This document shows, in pieces, positions 10,952-23,700 of a stretch of DNA of 64,000 nt. This DNA is from Gautieria morchelliformis. Lineage: Eukaryota; Basidiomycota; Agaricomycetes; Gomphales; Gomphaceae. A program made the position numbers and the translations under genes. Position 1 is the first letter of the stretch, and each line of letters opens with the position of its first letter. Below the pieces are notes generated by a model that was not told the DNA's origin, ran no database searches, and saw only the letters and a list, made by a program, of their open reading frames with translations. The stretch spans positions 179,974 to 243,973 of the forward strand of contig WHVA01000125.1 of assembly GCA_015179125.1 (NCBI GenBank), given 5' to 3'.

Positions 10952-13894
10952 TTACCAAGCAGGAGACGTGAGCGGAATCTTGACGGTCGTCTGTTTATAT
11001 CGTTATGGGCGGTATTGATCGTCAAGACAGCATAACTTCTTACAGCAAGACCTGAAAGGCTTGTTTCCTTATACTTGACAGACATATCTTTGGCGGTCAG
11101 TCGCATGGCTTCGATGGCCTCGTCCAAGGTTACTGAATACACGCCATCGCTCGCCATGGCAAGTTGAGATGCTGTCACTGCCTTGACAGCTGATGACAAT
11201 CTCAATTTGCAAGTCATGGTAAATAACGGTGGACATTACCTCCAAGACTGTTGCGCTCTATGCAAGGTACTTGCACAAGACCATCAATTGGGTCACACGT
11301 CAGACCGAGATTGTGCTCGATGCCTATCTCCGCGGCTTGTAGCACGATCTGGGGAGAAGCACCCATGCAGGCAGCGAACCCTGCACTTGCCATGGAACAG
11401 GCGACTGCTCGAACGTTCGTAAGGGCTTGCGCTTTCATCCACGTACAAGTAAATGCTCACCACCTACTTCGGCCTGGCACCCTCCTTCCGCAGCGGAAAT
11501 GGTGCTTCCACGCTATTGCAGCATGCGTTAGCCGAAATGCGCATGTTCCAGACACGTAAAGGCATCTCCCTGCGAACCTTGAACAGCATACCAATGGCTG
11601 CCGCCGTAAGCAAGAACGTCGAAATACTCTTCTCCGGATCCTCACTGACGAACTACAATGGATACGTGAAGTTGGGAGAGGCGACGGATACAGGATGAGA
11701 CGACGCTTGCCTCCACGATGTACTTCAATACAGCGGGTATCACGCCAGCAGCACCATTGGTGGGGCTGGTGACAATGCGTCCACCACTGGCATTGACTTC
11801 ATTCACACTTATGGCATAACAGCTCAGCCAGTCCATTGCCTACGCACAGTCAGTGCCTTGAGATATGAATGAGACGTTGATGGCGTCAAATGCTCACAGG
11901 GAAAACATTCTTGCGCTATCAACTAATCTATCAGCCCAATCGAGTCACGAAGAGCCACAAGAGGAACTGCATACAGGAGGCATAGGCAGAACAGGGTGAT
12001 CAAACGATCCAACGACGCGTGCAGGTCTCGAGCGCACTCGAACTGGGGGGCGATTATCCAATGGCGGATGTGTGAATTCACGAGACTTTTCATCTTTATT
12101 TCGCTCATTCTCGGGAACTCGTGGACTATCTTTCACAGGTAAGTCAATCGCAACGGGCATCTCACCAGGACCAATTGCAGGTAGATCTGAGGGAGATATG
12201 GCGGGGTAGAAACTGTGAACGTGTGGTCAACAATGCTGATTAATACAAAACACGCATGACAACGAACCCTCGCATGAGACGACGGTATAAGACCGGTGCC
12301 CGCCTCCGCAGTCCTAACCTGCCGGGCAAGATTTTCTCCGACGTCAACACCCCAGTCCGAATACAATCGTCCATTACTGTCCAAATTCGCATCAACTGGA
12401 AAAAGTCAACGTACATGTCAGTCGCGACGGACGTCGTACGCCACCTTATCATGGATTTCCTCATGAGTATGAAAATGCAGCTCGTTGTCATAGACCAGCT
12501 GTGCAATAGTCATCTAGTCCTGGCTCAGTAGAACCCCAGGCGGAAATTGGCAGTTTCAGCACATACATTGTGCTTCTTGGTCAAAGCAAGGAGGGAATCG
12601 CCCGATGAGAATAGGTATGACGGTTGAGCTGGCTTGCTAGATCCTTGACTGCGGGCGTTTTCAGCCATCGTTGTCGGATCCGTCATGGAAGCAGACTTTA
12701 TGCTCAGAGTATCAAGACCGTGCATCTGTGAAAGACGGGCAGTTTCGACGGCAAGCTTATCCACTCCCTTATAGTAAAGATTCTCGTCAACTAGTGGGTA
12801 AAACTTGTTAGAACTAGAAATCCTGTGCATCAGGTTAGGATGACCTTTTGTCTTGTCGTTGACCACAAAACCACCTCCGACGCTGTACCGGTATCAGCGG
12901 AATGTCACATGAGCGAATTTTACGAACCTGAAGTATTCGTTCGTGGCAAGTAGGTCCCCATCCGCGTCAAACGCTGAGAATCGCATGCCGTTTGGATGCG
13001 TCTTTAGAACTTGATCCCACCTGATCAAACAAAGCGCAGTGAGGTAAAAAAAGGAGGGGGGTGTCAATAGATTTACCTCCAAAGCATATCACGGTCTATA
13101 TCATAAGTTATGCGCTGGCTACCAGCGAGTAATAAGGTCTTGTTCTCCAGTATTGTTGCATAGCGAGTAGGAATTGTACCGGTGTCAATGGTTTCGGGAT
13201 CGGAACCTAAGCACGGCGAAATGAGTGGACATATGCGCCCAGACTACGAAGATATGAACCTTCCATCCCGAGCAGGATCGCTTGTGGGGTATGATGTCTA
13301 TATGGGCACGTGTTAGATGGTGGGCCACAAATGTCTGGGTCGTCATTATACCCTTTTCCGGTTGCAGCCAAGCTCCCATAGCTGCGTGTGAGGGTCAGTT
13401 ACAGCCACATCTTCGGAACGCACCCACAGCAGCGTACAGGGTTATCTTAAGCGTTCTGACCTTCACAAGGTCATTACTCTCAGTACCCTGGCCAACTCGG
13501 ACATGGAGAAGTACCTTATCTAGTAGATGTAGTTCTTGCAAATCAAAAATAAAAATGCGCGCAGCTCGCATTGGTCCCACTGTGTGAGAGCTCGACGGGC
13601 CCACTCAAGATAGAACAGCGTGTCAAAGACATGCTTCGACAATGTGGGACCAAGCTCACCGCCAATGCTGAAGAGATCAAACGTCGAGATGACCGCATGC
13701 TCGGGACGCACTGGCTCCTCGGACGTGGCGCCTTTAAGCTCGGACGCACCTGTATCCGTAGAGTAGTTTCTCTTGTAACCGGGACCAATTGCGAGAGAAG
13801 ATGGATATGAAAAATGACGAACGCGACGTGGATGCAAAGAGGAACGTAACGCGCCTCGCCGCGTAAGCCCAGGCGACAGCGTGTGACGGAGCAT
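10952..13894 (-). CDS. Iron-sulfur L-serine ammonia-lyase (bacterial-type single chain), probably mitochondrial
   Basis: L-serine deaminase of the oxygen-sensitive [4Fe-4S] family (L-serine to pyruvate plus ammonia), not the PLP enzyme usual in fungi. Beta domain: [32 protein letters not shown] and SVGGGFVVN. Alpha domain: [65 protein letters not shown]. The three cluster cysteines keep the C-x41-C-x10-C spacing. The arginine-rich first 45 residues ([14 protein letters not shown] start) look like a mitochondrial presequence. Fixed introns include 13604..13659, 13461..13502, 13382..13437, 13281..13328, 13207..13259, 13021..13076, 12883..12927, 12514..12566, 12396..12444, 12213..12267, 11916..11974, 11840..11897 (leaving an 18-nt exon 11898..11915) and 10991..11043. 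The ending [12 protein letters not shown] is inferred from splicing. Introns between 11200 and 11730 are not resolved. Confidence 0.9.
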
Positions 13895-14188
13895 GCTGCG
13901 AGACTGCGACTTCGAAGCGCGCAGACGCCCGTCAATGCTTATTTAAAGCTTATTTGTGCTAAAGCCGGAAATCGGTTTCGGTATCTAATCTTACTTATAG
14001 GTGAGGCCCCAGTAGTAAGTAATTATAAGCAGTCACCAAAATAAAGCTCCAAGACTTACCGGACCGTGATTCGGGCCAAGGCCACTCGACCACAAGGTCG
14101 ACCAATTTCGCATGCACTTGCCCGGCAGTGGACTGGTACAAAATGCGCGACTCGAGTTACATCACTGTCCCCGTTTTCACTTCCCACC
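13895..14188. promoter_or_regulatory. Shared upstream region of two divergent genes
   Basis: About 294 bp separates the serine dehydratase start (13894, minus) from the PIN-like transporter start (14189, plus), so both promoters must lie here. I see AT-rich stretches (for example near 13940-13960 and 14015-14045) but no clear TATA box or known operator. Confidence 0.4.
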
Positions 14189-16356
14189 ATGGCGTTCTCT
14201 CGAGCTGGATTCCTCATCTACTCGGGTATAATGCCCCTCATCAAGACGTGTGTCCTGCCTTTTTTTGTGTATTTTAATCAGAGCTCACCGTCCGGTGCAG
14301 CTTCCTCACTATCCTCTTCGGCTATGTACTCGCTAGGAAGGGCCGCTTCACTCCCGCTGCCTCCCGTGGTGCCTCCCAGGTCACCATGAATATTTCCCTG
14401 CCAGCCCTCATCTTCTCCAACATCGTCCCAGGTCTTCCTTCAATCATTTGCTTCGCGTGTCCCCCTTTAATATAAGTGCGTACTGTAGCCTTTTCTGCTG
14501 CCAACGTATCCGCGATCCTTCCTCTATTGGTGTCCGCCTTTGCATACGAGGGAATGGGCTTCGTCTTTGGTGCTTATACGACTAATTTATTGCCGTCGTC
14601 ATTCCATTTATCCCACTGACCCTCACCAGGCCTCATCATTCGCGAGGTCTGCTATGTCCCGCGGAATTTTTACCAGGGCCTCGTCGTCTTGACAGGCATG
14701 TCCAATTGGGGAAATCTTCGTCAGTACTCCCTACATCCCACCCCACTCTGCCAGTCTCTAAGTATATCCATGCAGCGACCGCCGTGGTCCTCACCGTGAC
14801 CCAGGAACCACCCTTCAATCCAAATACTGACCCTGCCTGTGAGCCCATCTCCGCTTCATTTTTCCCGTCACTGACCGATACGACATTAGTGGGTGTCTCT
14901 TTCGTTGCCATCTTCATCCTGTCGTACCACCTCGTCTTCTGGGTGTGCGGGGCCGCTCACTCCCTGTCGTGGGATTACCTACCAAATGTACCCCAGGGAG
15001 AAGCGGCAGAACGTAGGGTTTCATGGAAAGAAAAGCCAATAGGGGGTTGGATCGCTCGTGTCCTTCTTGGACATACTCCAGTAGTACCAGAGGTTGGACC
15101 CAGCTCAGAAACTGAGAAGGCGAAGGAAACGACAAGCAGTGATCTTGGGCATGCCCTCGAGTCGAATATAAACATGTCTGATCGACACGTCGATCATGAT
15201 CTGTCCCACGCAGAACCAGACACACAACTAACACCGCATATATCCAGTGTATCCGTAACATCTTTTCGTTCCAGGCAAACGTCCGCTTCTGTCCTCCCAT
15301 CCTTTAGAGCTCAAGGTACCGCATCCTCGCCATACCTGCCCGCGGAATTAACCGTACCCCCATCTACCCACCCCCATCCCGGGTCGTCTACAGCTCAGTC
15401 AACATCGCCTGGCCTGCATGAGTCTAAGTCTCAGATCCCTAGAACCCTACCCCCATTCCTATCCCGAATATTCCGTCCCTTGTCTAACGCTGTAACCCCA
15501 ATAACCATAACACTTTCAGTATCCCTTGTTATTGCGCTGATCAGGCCTCTCAAGGCACTTTTTGTCGACACCACCCAGGCGGGTGGACCGAACTGGAAGG
15601 GACCAGACGGTCGACCTCCTCTTTCTTTCGTCATCGATACCGGTGAGTGCCTTCCCGATAGTGAGACTGCCGACAAGACGACTCCCCCATTCGCGTAGCC
15701 ACACTTGTAGGAGGTATCACGGTGCCTATGGCTTTGATTGTTCTCGGAGCGAGCTTTGCGCGTTTGACCATTCCACGCCCTCTCTCACGCCTTCCGATTC
15801 CAGCCATGGTCTTAGCGGGGTTGGCCAAGATGTTCTTCCTACCTGTGATAGGCATCTTCATGGTTCAGGCCATGGTGAATAAAGGACTGATACCCAGGTG
15901 CCCAGGGTTATGTCATGTCTGAATATCTGAACTGACGTTCCCTTATTCTCAGAGAGAATAAAGCCGAGCGCTTTGTAGCCATGTTCCTCAGTGGCACACC
16001 TGCAGCTGTTAAGTGAGTTGCCCCTTTGACTATTGACTGTCGGTCTAACTGAACAACTTGACCATGCAGTCAATTGATTGTATCCCAACTGTATGCGCCA
16101 GATGGAAATGTAGACACGCTATCGGTGAATAACGATGTCGACTGTGACGTCAACACCACTAACTCCTTCCAATTCAGGCGTTCCTTCTCGTGCAATGTAT
16201 GCTTATATACCTTTGTCATGCTCCTATTCTTACCCTTATTGCTCAGATATTCTCATGTTTTTCTCATCCGCGTACGTGTGGTGTATTTCTTGCTGAAGCG
16301 CTTCCATCATGATCATTTTCAGAGCCCTTACTGCAGTTTCACTAGCATTGTTGTAA
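14189..16356 (+). CDS. PIN-like / auxin efflux carrier family membrane transporter
   Basis: Membrane transport protein family (Pfam Mem_trans, relatives of plant PIN/PILS carriers and yeast Ecm3). In fungi these are mostly ER or plasma membrane proteins of unknown substrate. Seen: N-terminal helices MAFSRAGFLIYSGIMPLIKT and LTILFGYVLARKGRFTP; the family block TMNISLPALIFSNIVPA; GLIIREVCYVPRNFYQGLVV and LTGMSNWGNLP; a long hydrophilic Ser/Thr-rich loop (about 14990-15470); then C-terminal helices with GGITVPMALIVLGASFARL and AERFVAMFLSGTPAAVNQLI. Introns: 14248..14300, 14432..14488, 14570..14629, 14720..14775, 14839..14889, 15643..15698, 15898..15952, 16013..16069, 16125..16177, 16197..16246, 16272..16322. 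It stops after ALTAVSLALL. The two five-helix halves around a loop match the family. The substrate is unknown. Confidence 0.92.
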
Positions 16357-16779
16357 ACCTCAGGCCTGGACATGTACACTTTCTCTTCGAATTAGAATTC
16401 AAACTTCAGGGAAATTTACCCTCTCATTGATCACATGTATGTTACATACAAAATTCCGACATTTGAATTTGTTAGTGAGGTTTGAAAAATCATTGACCCT
16501 TATATGTTCATGCATCCACATGGGACCACAACGTGTTCACTTTTTGCGGGCCGTCACGTGATGCTGTGATGTAACCCTGGCATACAACCCTTCTCAATTT
16601 GCCAGCTCGCTAAACTTCATTTTTGCATTCATATTGTAGGAGGAACTCCTATTTCGGATATCTCCTTAGTGTCCTGATTGTATCTTCCACGTCGTTTTCC
16701 GCGACGGCGATCTGCTCTAGCTTAAGCAGCTCACTGGGCCTAACGCTCCCGCCTTGCACGGCAACGCCTTTCCTTAGCC
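16357..16779. other. Intergenic region, no gene seen
   Basis: This stretch holds the 3' end of the PIN-like transporter and the promoter of the GDP-mannose transporter. A CACGTG-like core (gtcacgtgatg near 16554-16564) is present. No coding or structural RNA signal recognised. Confidence 0.4.
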
Positions 16780-18357
16780 ATGTCTGGACCTGGTGGCGGG
16801 GCTGACGACAAAGGAGGTACAAGAGGAGATTATCAGTCTGTACCGGTCGCAGATGATATACTGGAACTGAAGAAAGCAGTTGCCCAGGGCGTATCGTTAG
16901 AAGGGGTCATATCCCACTCGCCAGTGCCACCAGTGCTGTCGTACTGCGCCGCCAGCATAATGATGACAGTAGTCAACAAGGTGCGGGTGATTCAAACGCT
17001 AAACGACACGCTTACGATTGAATACACACCTACAGTTTGTTGTCTCAGGGAAAGGATTCTCAATGAATTTCCTTCTCCTTTTCATCCAATCTGCCGTTTG
17101 CGTGGGTTGCGTATGGCTATCAAAAACGGCTGGTTTAATATCATTTCGAGATTTTGACATGGGTGATGCCAAGCGATGGTTTCCTATCAGTTTCCTACTC
17201 GTTCTAGTGATATATACAGGATCGAAGAGTCTTGTGAGTATCTTTTATTATCTCTGCGTACTTATGCTATATCAGGGATAATTGTTGCCCAGCAATTCCT
17301 TAGCATCCCTGTGTACACGATATTCAAGAATTTGACTATCATCCTCATTGTGAGTCTTGAACTGGTGCTTCAAATTTGTCTTACAGGACATCAGGCATAT
17401 GGCGAAGTCCTATGGTTCGGCGGTCGCGTAACAGGTTTAACAATGGTCTCATTTGTACTGATGGTTCGTAGTTTCCTTTTTGGGCATTCAATTGGCCGCC
17501 TCTGACGCAAGAGTCAGGTTGTCTCGTCAATAATCGCGGCTTGGAGCGATATCACCCATACATTTTATACTTATAGCTCTTCGCCGTTGTTTAGTTCGAC
17601 TGTGGTGCCATCGGATGTGCAACCGCCAGCGGCCGTTATTGGGCAACTGAATGCCGGATATCTATGGATGCTCGTTAATTGCCTAGTAACCGCTGCATAT
17701 GTGCGCGATAACCAGCATTCGACGTTGATGTTCCCCTTTTAATATTCATATCCGCTCTCTGCATAGGTCTTGGCTATGCGCAAACGGATCAAAGTCACTG
17801 GGTTCAAGGACTGGGACACCATGTTTTACAACAACTTACTCTCGATACCAGTGCTTGCTGTGCTTTCGATCATCGTTGAGGACTGGGGTTCTGACAATTT
17901 ATCCCACAATTTGTATTGGCGGATTCTCAGTATCACGCTGACTTATCACTGACTTCCAAACGTCACACAGCCCCCCGGAAAGGAAGAACTTCCTTCTGTT
18001 CGCGATTGCGTTTTCAGGGGCGGCGGCGGTATTCATTTCATATACAACGGCCTGGTGTGTGCGAACCACGAGCAGCACCACTTACAGGTGGGTGGGCGCT
18101 GGATTCATGAAAGGACGGGTATACGGGTATTGATGCACCTATCATATAGCATGGTCGGCGCTCTGAACAAGCTACCGGTCGCGGCGTCCGGAATGGTGTT
18201 CTTTGGGGATCCGGTCACGCTTGGTTCTGTCTCGGCGGTGTCGACAGGATTTGTCGCTGGGATTGTCTACGCGGTTGCGAAGAACAACCAAAGCAAGGCG
18301 GATAAGGCGCGGAATGTATCAGAAGCTGTTATCCCGTTGCATAATCGCAAAGGATGA
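16780..18357 (+). CDS. VRG4: GDP-mannose transporter (Golgi nucleotide-sugar transporter)
   Basis: Golgi GDP-mannose/GMP antiporter of the Vrg4/GMT family, supplying GDP-mannose for protein and lipid mannosylation. Seen: N-terminal cytosolic part, [19 protein letters not shown] as first helix, [19 protein letters not shown], the [19 protein letters not shown] segment, and the substrate-binding GALNK motif in [20 protein letters not shown]. Hydrophobic segments are consistent with ten helices. Introns: 16981..17035, 17234..17292, 17350..17394, 17464..17517, 17701..17766, 17913..17970, 18088..18149. The start at 16780 is the first ATG in frame. The ending VIPLHNRKG stops at 18355-18357. All motifs are intact. 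Confidence 0.95.
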
Positions 18358-18601
18358 TCGCAAGCGATAAGTAGGGACGGAATTTACTTAGTGGGGAGGC
18401 GTGTGGCTTGATCTATAGACTTTCGTTTAGATGTGTGACCTGTGCCTGCCAAGAGAATAGCTGTATCGGATCGGGGCCGGAGTCCGGATAGCAACGGCAG
18501 CCCGTCGGTATAGGACACTGACAAGCCGTCGTATCGGGGTCCGACCCGGCTACATAAACATTTACTCAGTTGAGGTTTAGCAGTACTTGCTCTTGACCGC
18601 C

Positions 18602-21600
18602 ATGTCGTCGTCGATGCATCCGCGTTTTCCCTTGACTCCTGGTGCCGGTTCCCCCAGCGCGTCGAGCACTCCAGTGCATTCGATTCAGACGATACGACGC
18701 AAAGCAGCTGGGCACCATGGCCCTCTCACGAAAATCCTGGTTGCCAATCGCGGCGTACGTACATTGAGCTTATGTTCGAGCATGTTTTAGTAATATGTCG
18801 TGCAGGAGATAGCAATCAGGGTGTTCAGGACATCTCATGAGCTCGCAATGCACACCGTGGCTATCTTTTCGTACGAAGATCGTATGTCTGCTCACCGTCA
18901 AAAGGTTAGCTCCCCCAATATGCGCTTATAGTATACTGACTTTCCGGCCGAAAGGCGGATGAAGCGTATCAAGTTGGCAAAGGACTCACACCGGTTGGCG
19001 CATACCTCGCCCAGGACGACATCATAAGGATTGCGTTAGAGCATGGCGTAGATATGATCCATCCCGGGTGAGCCTTATTGACTGCGATTGTCACGAGACA
19101 CCTCAATTCCGTGCTGGCCATAGCTACGGGTTTTTGAGTGAGAATGCAGTTTTTGCTAGAAAAGTGGAGCAAGCCGGGTTGGCGTTTGTTGGTCCATCCC
19201 CCGAGGTCATTGATAGCCTTGGAGACAAAACGAAGGCACGAACTCTAGGTGAGTAATTCGGGTAGTTTGGGACGATGATATATGACGTCTGGTTTAGCTA
19301 TGAAGGTCGGTGTCCCCGTCGTGCCTGGGACGCCCGGCCCCGTTGCTTCGTACCTGGAGGGTGATGCATTCATTAAGGAGTATGGTTTCCCAGGTCGGTT
19401 CCACGCATATATGTATTTTGTCCTGGATGCTGAAAGCTATCCAGTCATCATCAAGGCTGCGATGGGTGGTGGTGGCCGTGGCATGCGTGTTGTACGAGAG
19501 CAAAGCGAGTTTAAGGATGCGTTTGAACGTGCCGTCAGTGAGGCCAAGTCTGCGTTCGGAGACGGCACTGTTTTCATCGAGCGTTTCCTCGAACGACCCC
19601 GTCACATCGAGGTCCAGATCCTGGCTGATGGAGAAGGAAACACAATTCACCTCTTCGAGCGTGATTGCTCTGTGCAGAGGAGGCACCAGAAGGTTGTAGA
19701 GGTCGCCCCTGCAACCCATCTTCCAGAGGAAGTTAGGCAGGCAATGCTCGCAGATGCTATTAGATTGGCAAAGAGCGTTGGATACAGGAACGCCGGAACC
19801 GCTGAATTCTTGGTCGATAGCAAGGGCCGCCATTATTTCATTGAAATCAACCCACGTATCCAGGTTGAGCACACTATAACCGGTTTGTTGTTTTACTTAT
19901 TTTGGCGAAACTGTATTTACAACACGTATACAGAGGAGATCACTGGCATTGATATTGTGGCAGCGCAGATTCAGATCGCGGCTGGTGCGACTCTTTCCCA
20001 GCTCGGTCTCACTCAAGATGCCATCACGAAGCGTGGATTTGCCATACAATGCCGTGTGACCACCGAGGATCCTGCTACCAATTTCCAACCGGACACCGGA
20101 AAGATTGAGGTATATCGCAGTGCTGGTGGAAATGGTGTTCGTCTGGATGCTAGCTCCGGTTTCGCGGGAGCGCAAATTACAGTAAGGGAACTCGTGATAG
20201 CAGTGCGAGAGTCGGTGATAACTTAACTCTCTATCAGCCCCACTATGACAGCTTGCTGGTCAAAGTCAGTGTCAGCGGTACTACTTACGAAGTAGCGCGG
20301 CGGAAGATGCTTCGTGCACTAGTGGAATTCCGTATTCGTGGGGTCAAGGTGTGCCCTTCCTGCAAACAACCACATTCTCGTTATTAATCGTGTTTTCCAG
20401 ACGAATATTCCTTTCTTATTCCGTCTCCTTACGCATGATGTATTTATTGGCGGTAAAACATGGACCACTGTTTGTATCATATTGAATGGGCGTGGACTTG
20501 GCAGCTAACGCACACCTGTCTTAGTTCATCGACGACACGCCCGACCTCTTCAAACTTGTGCAGAGTTTGAATCGCGCCCAAAAGTTGCTTGCGTATCTCG
20601 GAGATTTGGCCGTCAATGGTAGTTCGATCAAGGGCCAGCAGGTAACGAATTGCTGTTGGGTTCTTCAATGTCGTATCTCTCTGACACCTTCATCAGGGTG
20701 AGCCAGGACTGAAGACCGAAATCGTGGTTCCGCCCTTCCCAAACCGCGATGACCCCGAAAATGGTCCTCCTCTCGATGCGTCGCACCCGTGTACTCACGG
20801 CTGGCGTAACATAATAGTCGAGAAAGGCCCGGAAGCCTTTGCTAAGGCGGTACGAGAGTACCCCGGTACTCTGATCATGGATACCACCTGGCGTGATGCG
20901 CATCAGTCTCTTCTGGCCACTCGTTTAAGAACCATAGATATGGTTAACATTGCCAAAGAAACAAGTCACACGTTGGCCAACGCGTACAGTATAGAATGCT
21001 GGGGTGGAGCAACCTTCGACGTTGCCATGCGGTTCTTATACGAGGATCCTTGGGAACGTCTGGTGAGTCAAAAAATCATCTAGGGTTCAACTAGTGGCTA
21101 ATGGAATGGACAGAGGACTCTACGTAAACTTGTTCCAAACATTCCCTTCCAAGCACTTGTCCGTGGCGCAAACGCAGTAGGGTACACTAGTTACCCGTGA
21201 GTCATCCTACATAAGGCTAATACTTGCTACCGCTTATATGTTCGGTATTGCTGGATAGTGACAACGCTATCTATGATTTTTCAAGGAAAGCCGTGGAGAA
21301 CGGTTTGGACATTTTCCGAGTGTTTGATTCCTTGAATTATATAGGTACGTTGTGCCATGCTACATTTGGATCGTACTGACAGTTGTTTTTGTAAACAGAG
21401 AATGTTAGTTCATTTCTCACGTATTTGACATGGTACTGAGATATAGACTTTCTCGTGCAGATGAAACTTGGCATTGACGCAGCAAAAAAGGCGGGTGGTG
21501 TCTGTGAGGCCGTTGTTTGCTACAGCGGTGATGTTGCGGATCCCAAGAAGACCAAGTATACTCTGCAATATTATCTTGATCTCGTGGATGAACTCGTCGA

Positions 21601-23530
21601 GGAAGGAATCCATGTCCTGGGCATCAAAGATATGGCAGGGCTCCTGAAGCCTGAAGCAGCCAGAATGTATGTCTCTTTTTCGCTGTGACAGTGGCATTGG
21701 ATTCACCTTCATGTAACAGCTTGATTGGTGCCATCCGCAAGAAATATCCCGACATTCCTATTCATGTGCACTCGCACGATACAGCTGGAATTGCTGCTGC
21801 GAGTATGATCGCTGCTGCTGCTGCCGGCGCTGACGTTGTGGATGTGGCAATCGACAGTAAGTCGATTTTTGGTAGCCGGCGATTAACCTGATGATGTGCC
21901 AGGCATGTCTGGACTCACCTCGCAGCCGTCTATGGGTGCTGTCTGCATGGCATTGGAGCAGACAAATCTTGGAACTGGCATTCGCTATGCTGATATTCAG
22001 GCGTTGAATCTTTACTGGAGTCAGGTCCGAGTACTATATGGCTGCTTCGAAGCCAATGTGCGCGCCTCGGATTCCAGTGTATTCGACCATGAGATGCCTG
22101 GCGGTCAGTACACGAACTTGATGGTGAGTATGGCGGACACGGCATGTATTGTAGCTGACATTCGGTCGTACAGTTTCAAGCTTCTCAGCTTGGCCTTGGT
22201 ACTCAGTGGGCTGGTGAGTAGAGATGTCGATAGCTAATGTTTATGACTGACAATCCTGGTCAAGAGATCAAAAAGAAGTACATCGAAGCAAATCAATTGG
22301 TAAGCTGGTTCACTCGAAATGTTGATGCCACGCAAGAGACTCACCGATGTAATTCGCAGTGTGGAGAAATTATCAAGGCACGCCAGATCCCATAGTCTCA
22401 CATTTCGCATACTCATCTGTGGCCTCTTAAGGTTACACCTTCGTCGAAGGTCGTCGGAGACTTCGCCCAATGGATGACTTCTAACTCGTTGTCCAAGCAA
22501 GACGTACTGGACAAGGCAGAAACCCTCGATTTTCCGTCATCCGTGGTGGAGTTCTTCCAGGGCTACCTTGGTCAACCCGTAGGGGGATTCCCGGAGCCTT
22601 TGCGTACCCGTGTTATCCGTAATAAGGCCAGGATTGACGGACGACCTGGTGCGAACTTGCCACCTCTTGACTTCAAGAAAATCAAGGCGGACCTGCGAGC
22701 TAAGTTTGGCAAACATATATCGGATGTAGACGTCACCTCATATACTATGTTTCCCAAGGCAAGTACAAGCACCATACACTCGTTTTCTTTTCTTTGCTCA
22801 TGTCCGGCAGGTCTTCGAGGAATATCAAGGTTTCGTAGAGAAGTATGGTGATCTGAGGTGTGTGTAGTGTTTGATTGTAATTGTGTTGTGCAGAAAGTGA
22901 CGGCTCATCTCAGTGTTATCCCTACGCGCTATTTCTTGGGTCGACCGGATATCGGCGAGGAGATGCACATCTCTATTGAAAAGGGAAAGACACTTATCAT
23001 CCGATTGTTGGCCGTTGGTCCTGTTGTAGAAGGCAAGGGTATGCGCGACGTTTGGTTCGAAGTCAATGGAGAAGTACGCCCATTATCTTCTCATGGCACA
23101 AGTACTAGCTAAGGTTGTTTTCTCACAGGTACGCGCTGTACCAGTGGAGGACAAATCCGCAGCTGTGGAAACAGTCACTCGCGAGAAGGCTACCACAGAC
23201 CCTGGTTCAGTTGGAGCCCCCATGTCTGGTGTGGTAGTGGAGGTCCGAATCAAAGAAGGGCACGAGGTAAAACGCGGAGATATTATCAGTATCTTGTCAG
23301 CAATGAAGGTACGAGCCTGCTACTCGTCTAGATAGAGATGTCAAAAGGCTCATCACTCCATTCAGATGGAGAGTGCGGTGTCGGCCCCTGTATCTGGGCA
23401 CATCAAACGTGTTCTCGTTCATGAAGGTGCGTTCCTGATCACCAATCTCTTCAATAAATCAATTCTGATAGAGATTGGCACAGGTGATTCTTTGAACCAA
23501 GGCGACTTATTGGTAGAGATCGTACAGTGA
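18602..23530 (+). CDS. PYC1: Pyruvate carboxylase
   Basis: Biotin-dependent pyruvate carboxylase (pyruvate to oxaloacetate, anaplerosis and gluconeogenesis). Domains in order: biotin carboxylase ([45 protein letters not shown]), carboxyltransferase ([28 protein letters not shown]) and a C-terminal biotinyl domain with AMKM. No transit peptide is evident, so cytosolic as in other fungi. Introns: 18755..18805, 18906..18955, 19068..19123, 19249..19297, 19394..19444, 19883..19933, 20182..20237, 20349..20400, 20470..20524, 20642..20696, 21063..21113, 21197..21258, 21345..21398, 21404..21460, 21667..21719, 21857..21902, 22134..22173, 22214..22264, 22300..22359, 22378..22431, 22759..22810, 22858..22913, 23074..23128, 23309..23365, 23427..23483. 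The introns at 22378 and 22759 are GC-AG. A 5-nt exon (21399..21403) is needed to keep frame. The biotinyl lysine codon is the last before the intron at 23309. Confidence 0.97.
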
Positions 23531-23700
23531 TCAGCCGTTTATGGTTATTTGGCATTATTTGCCTTGGAAGCCACATGAATCCTGTTTCTACCCTGTCACA
23601 TTCCTTGTACTTGTTATATCTAGTTAGCGCTTTCAAAGAAAGAATCATACGTATCTGTATCTTCCCCTTCACACACATCAACCTGCACGACCCTTGAATT

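Noticed and set aside
14706..15698. Single long open frame as a separate gene
   Set aside because: It reads through introns of the PIN-like transporter; only part of it is the real exon.
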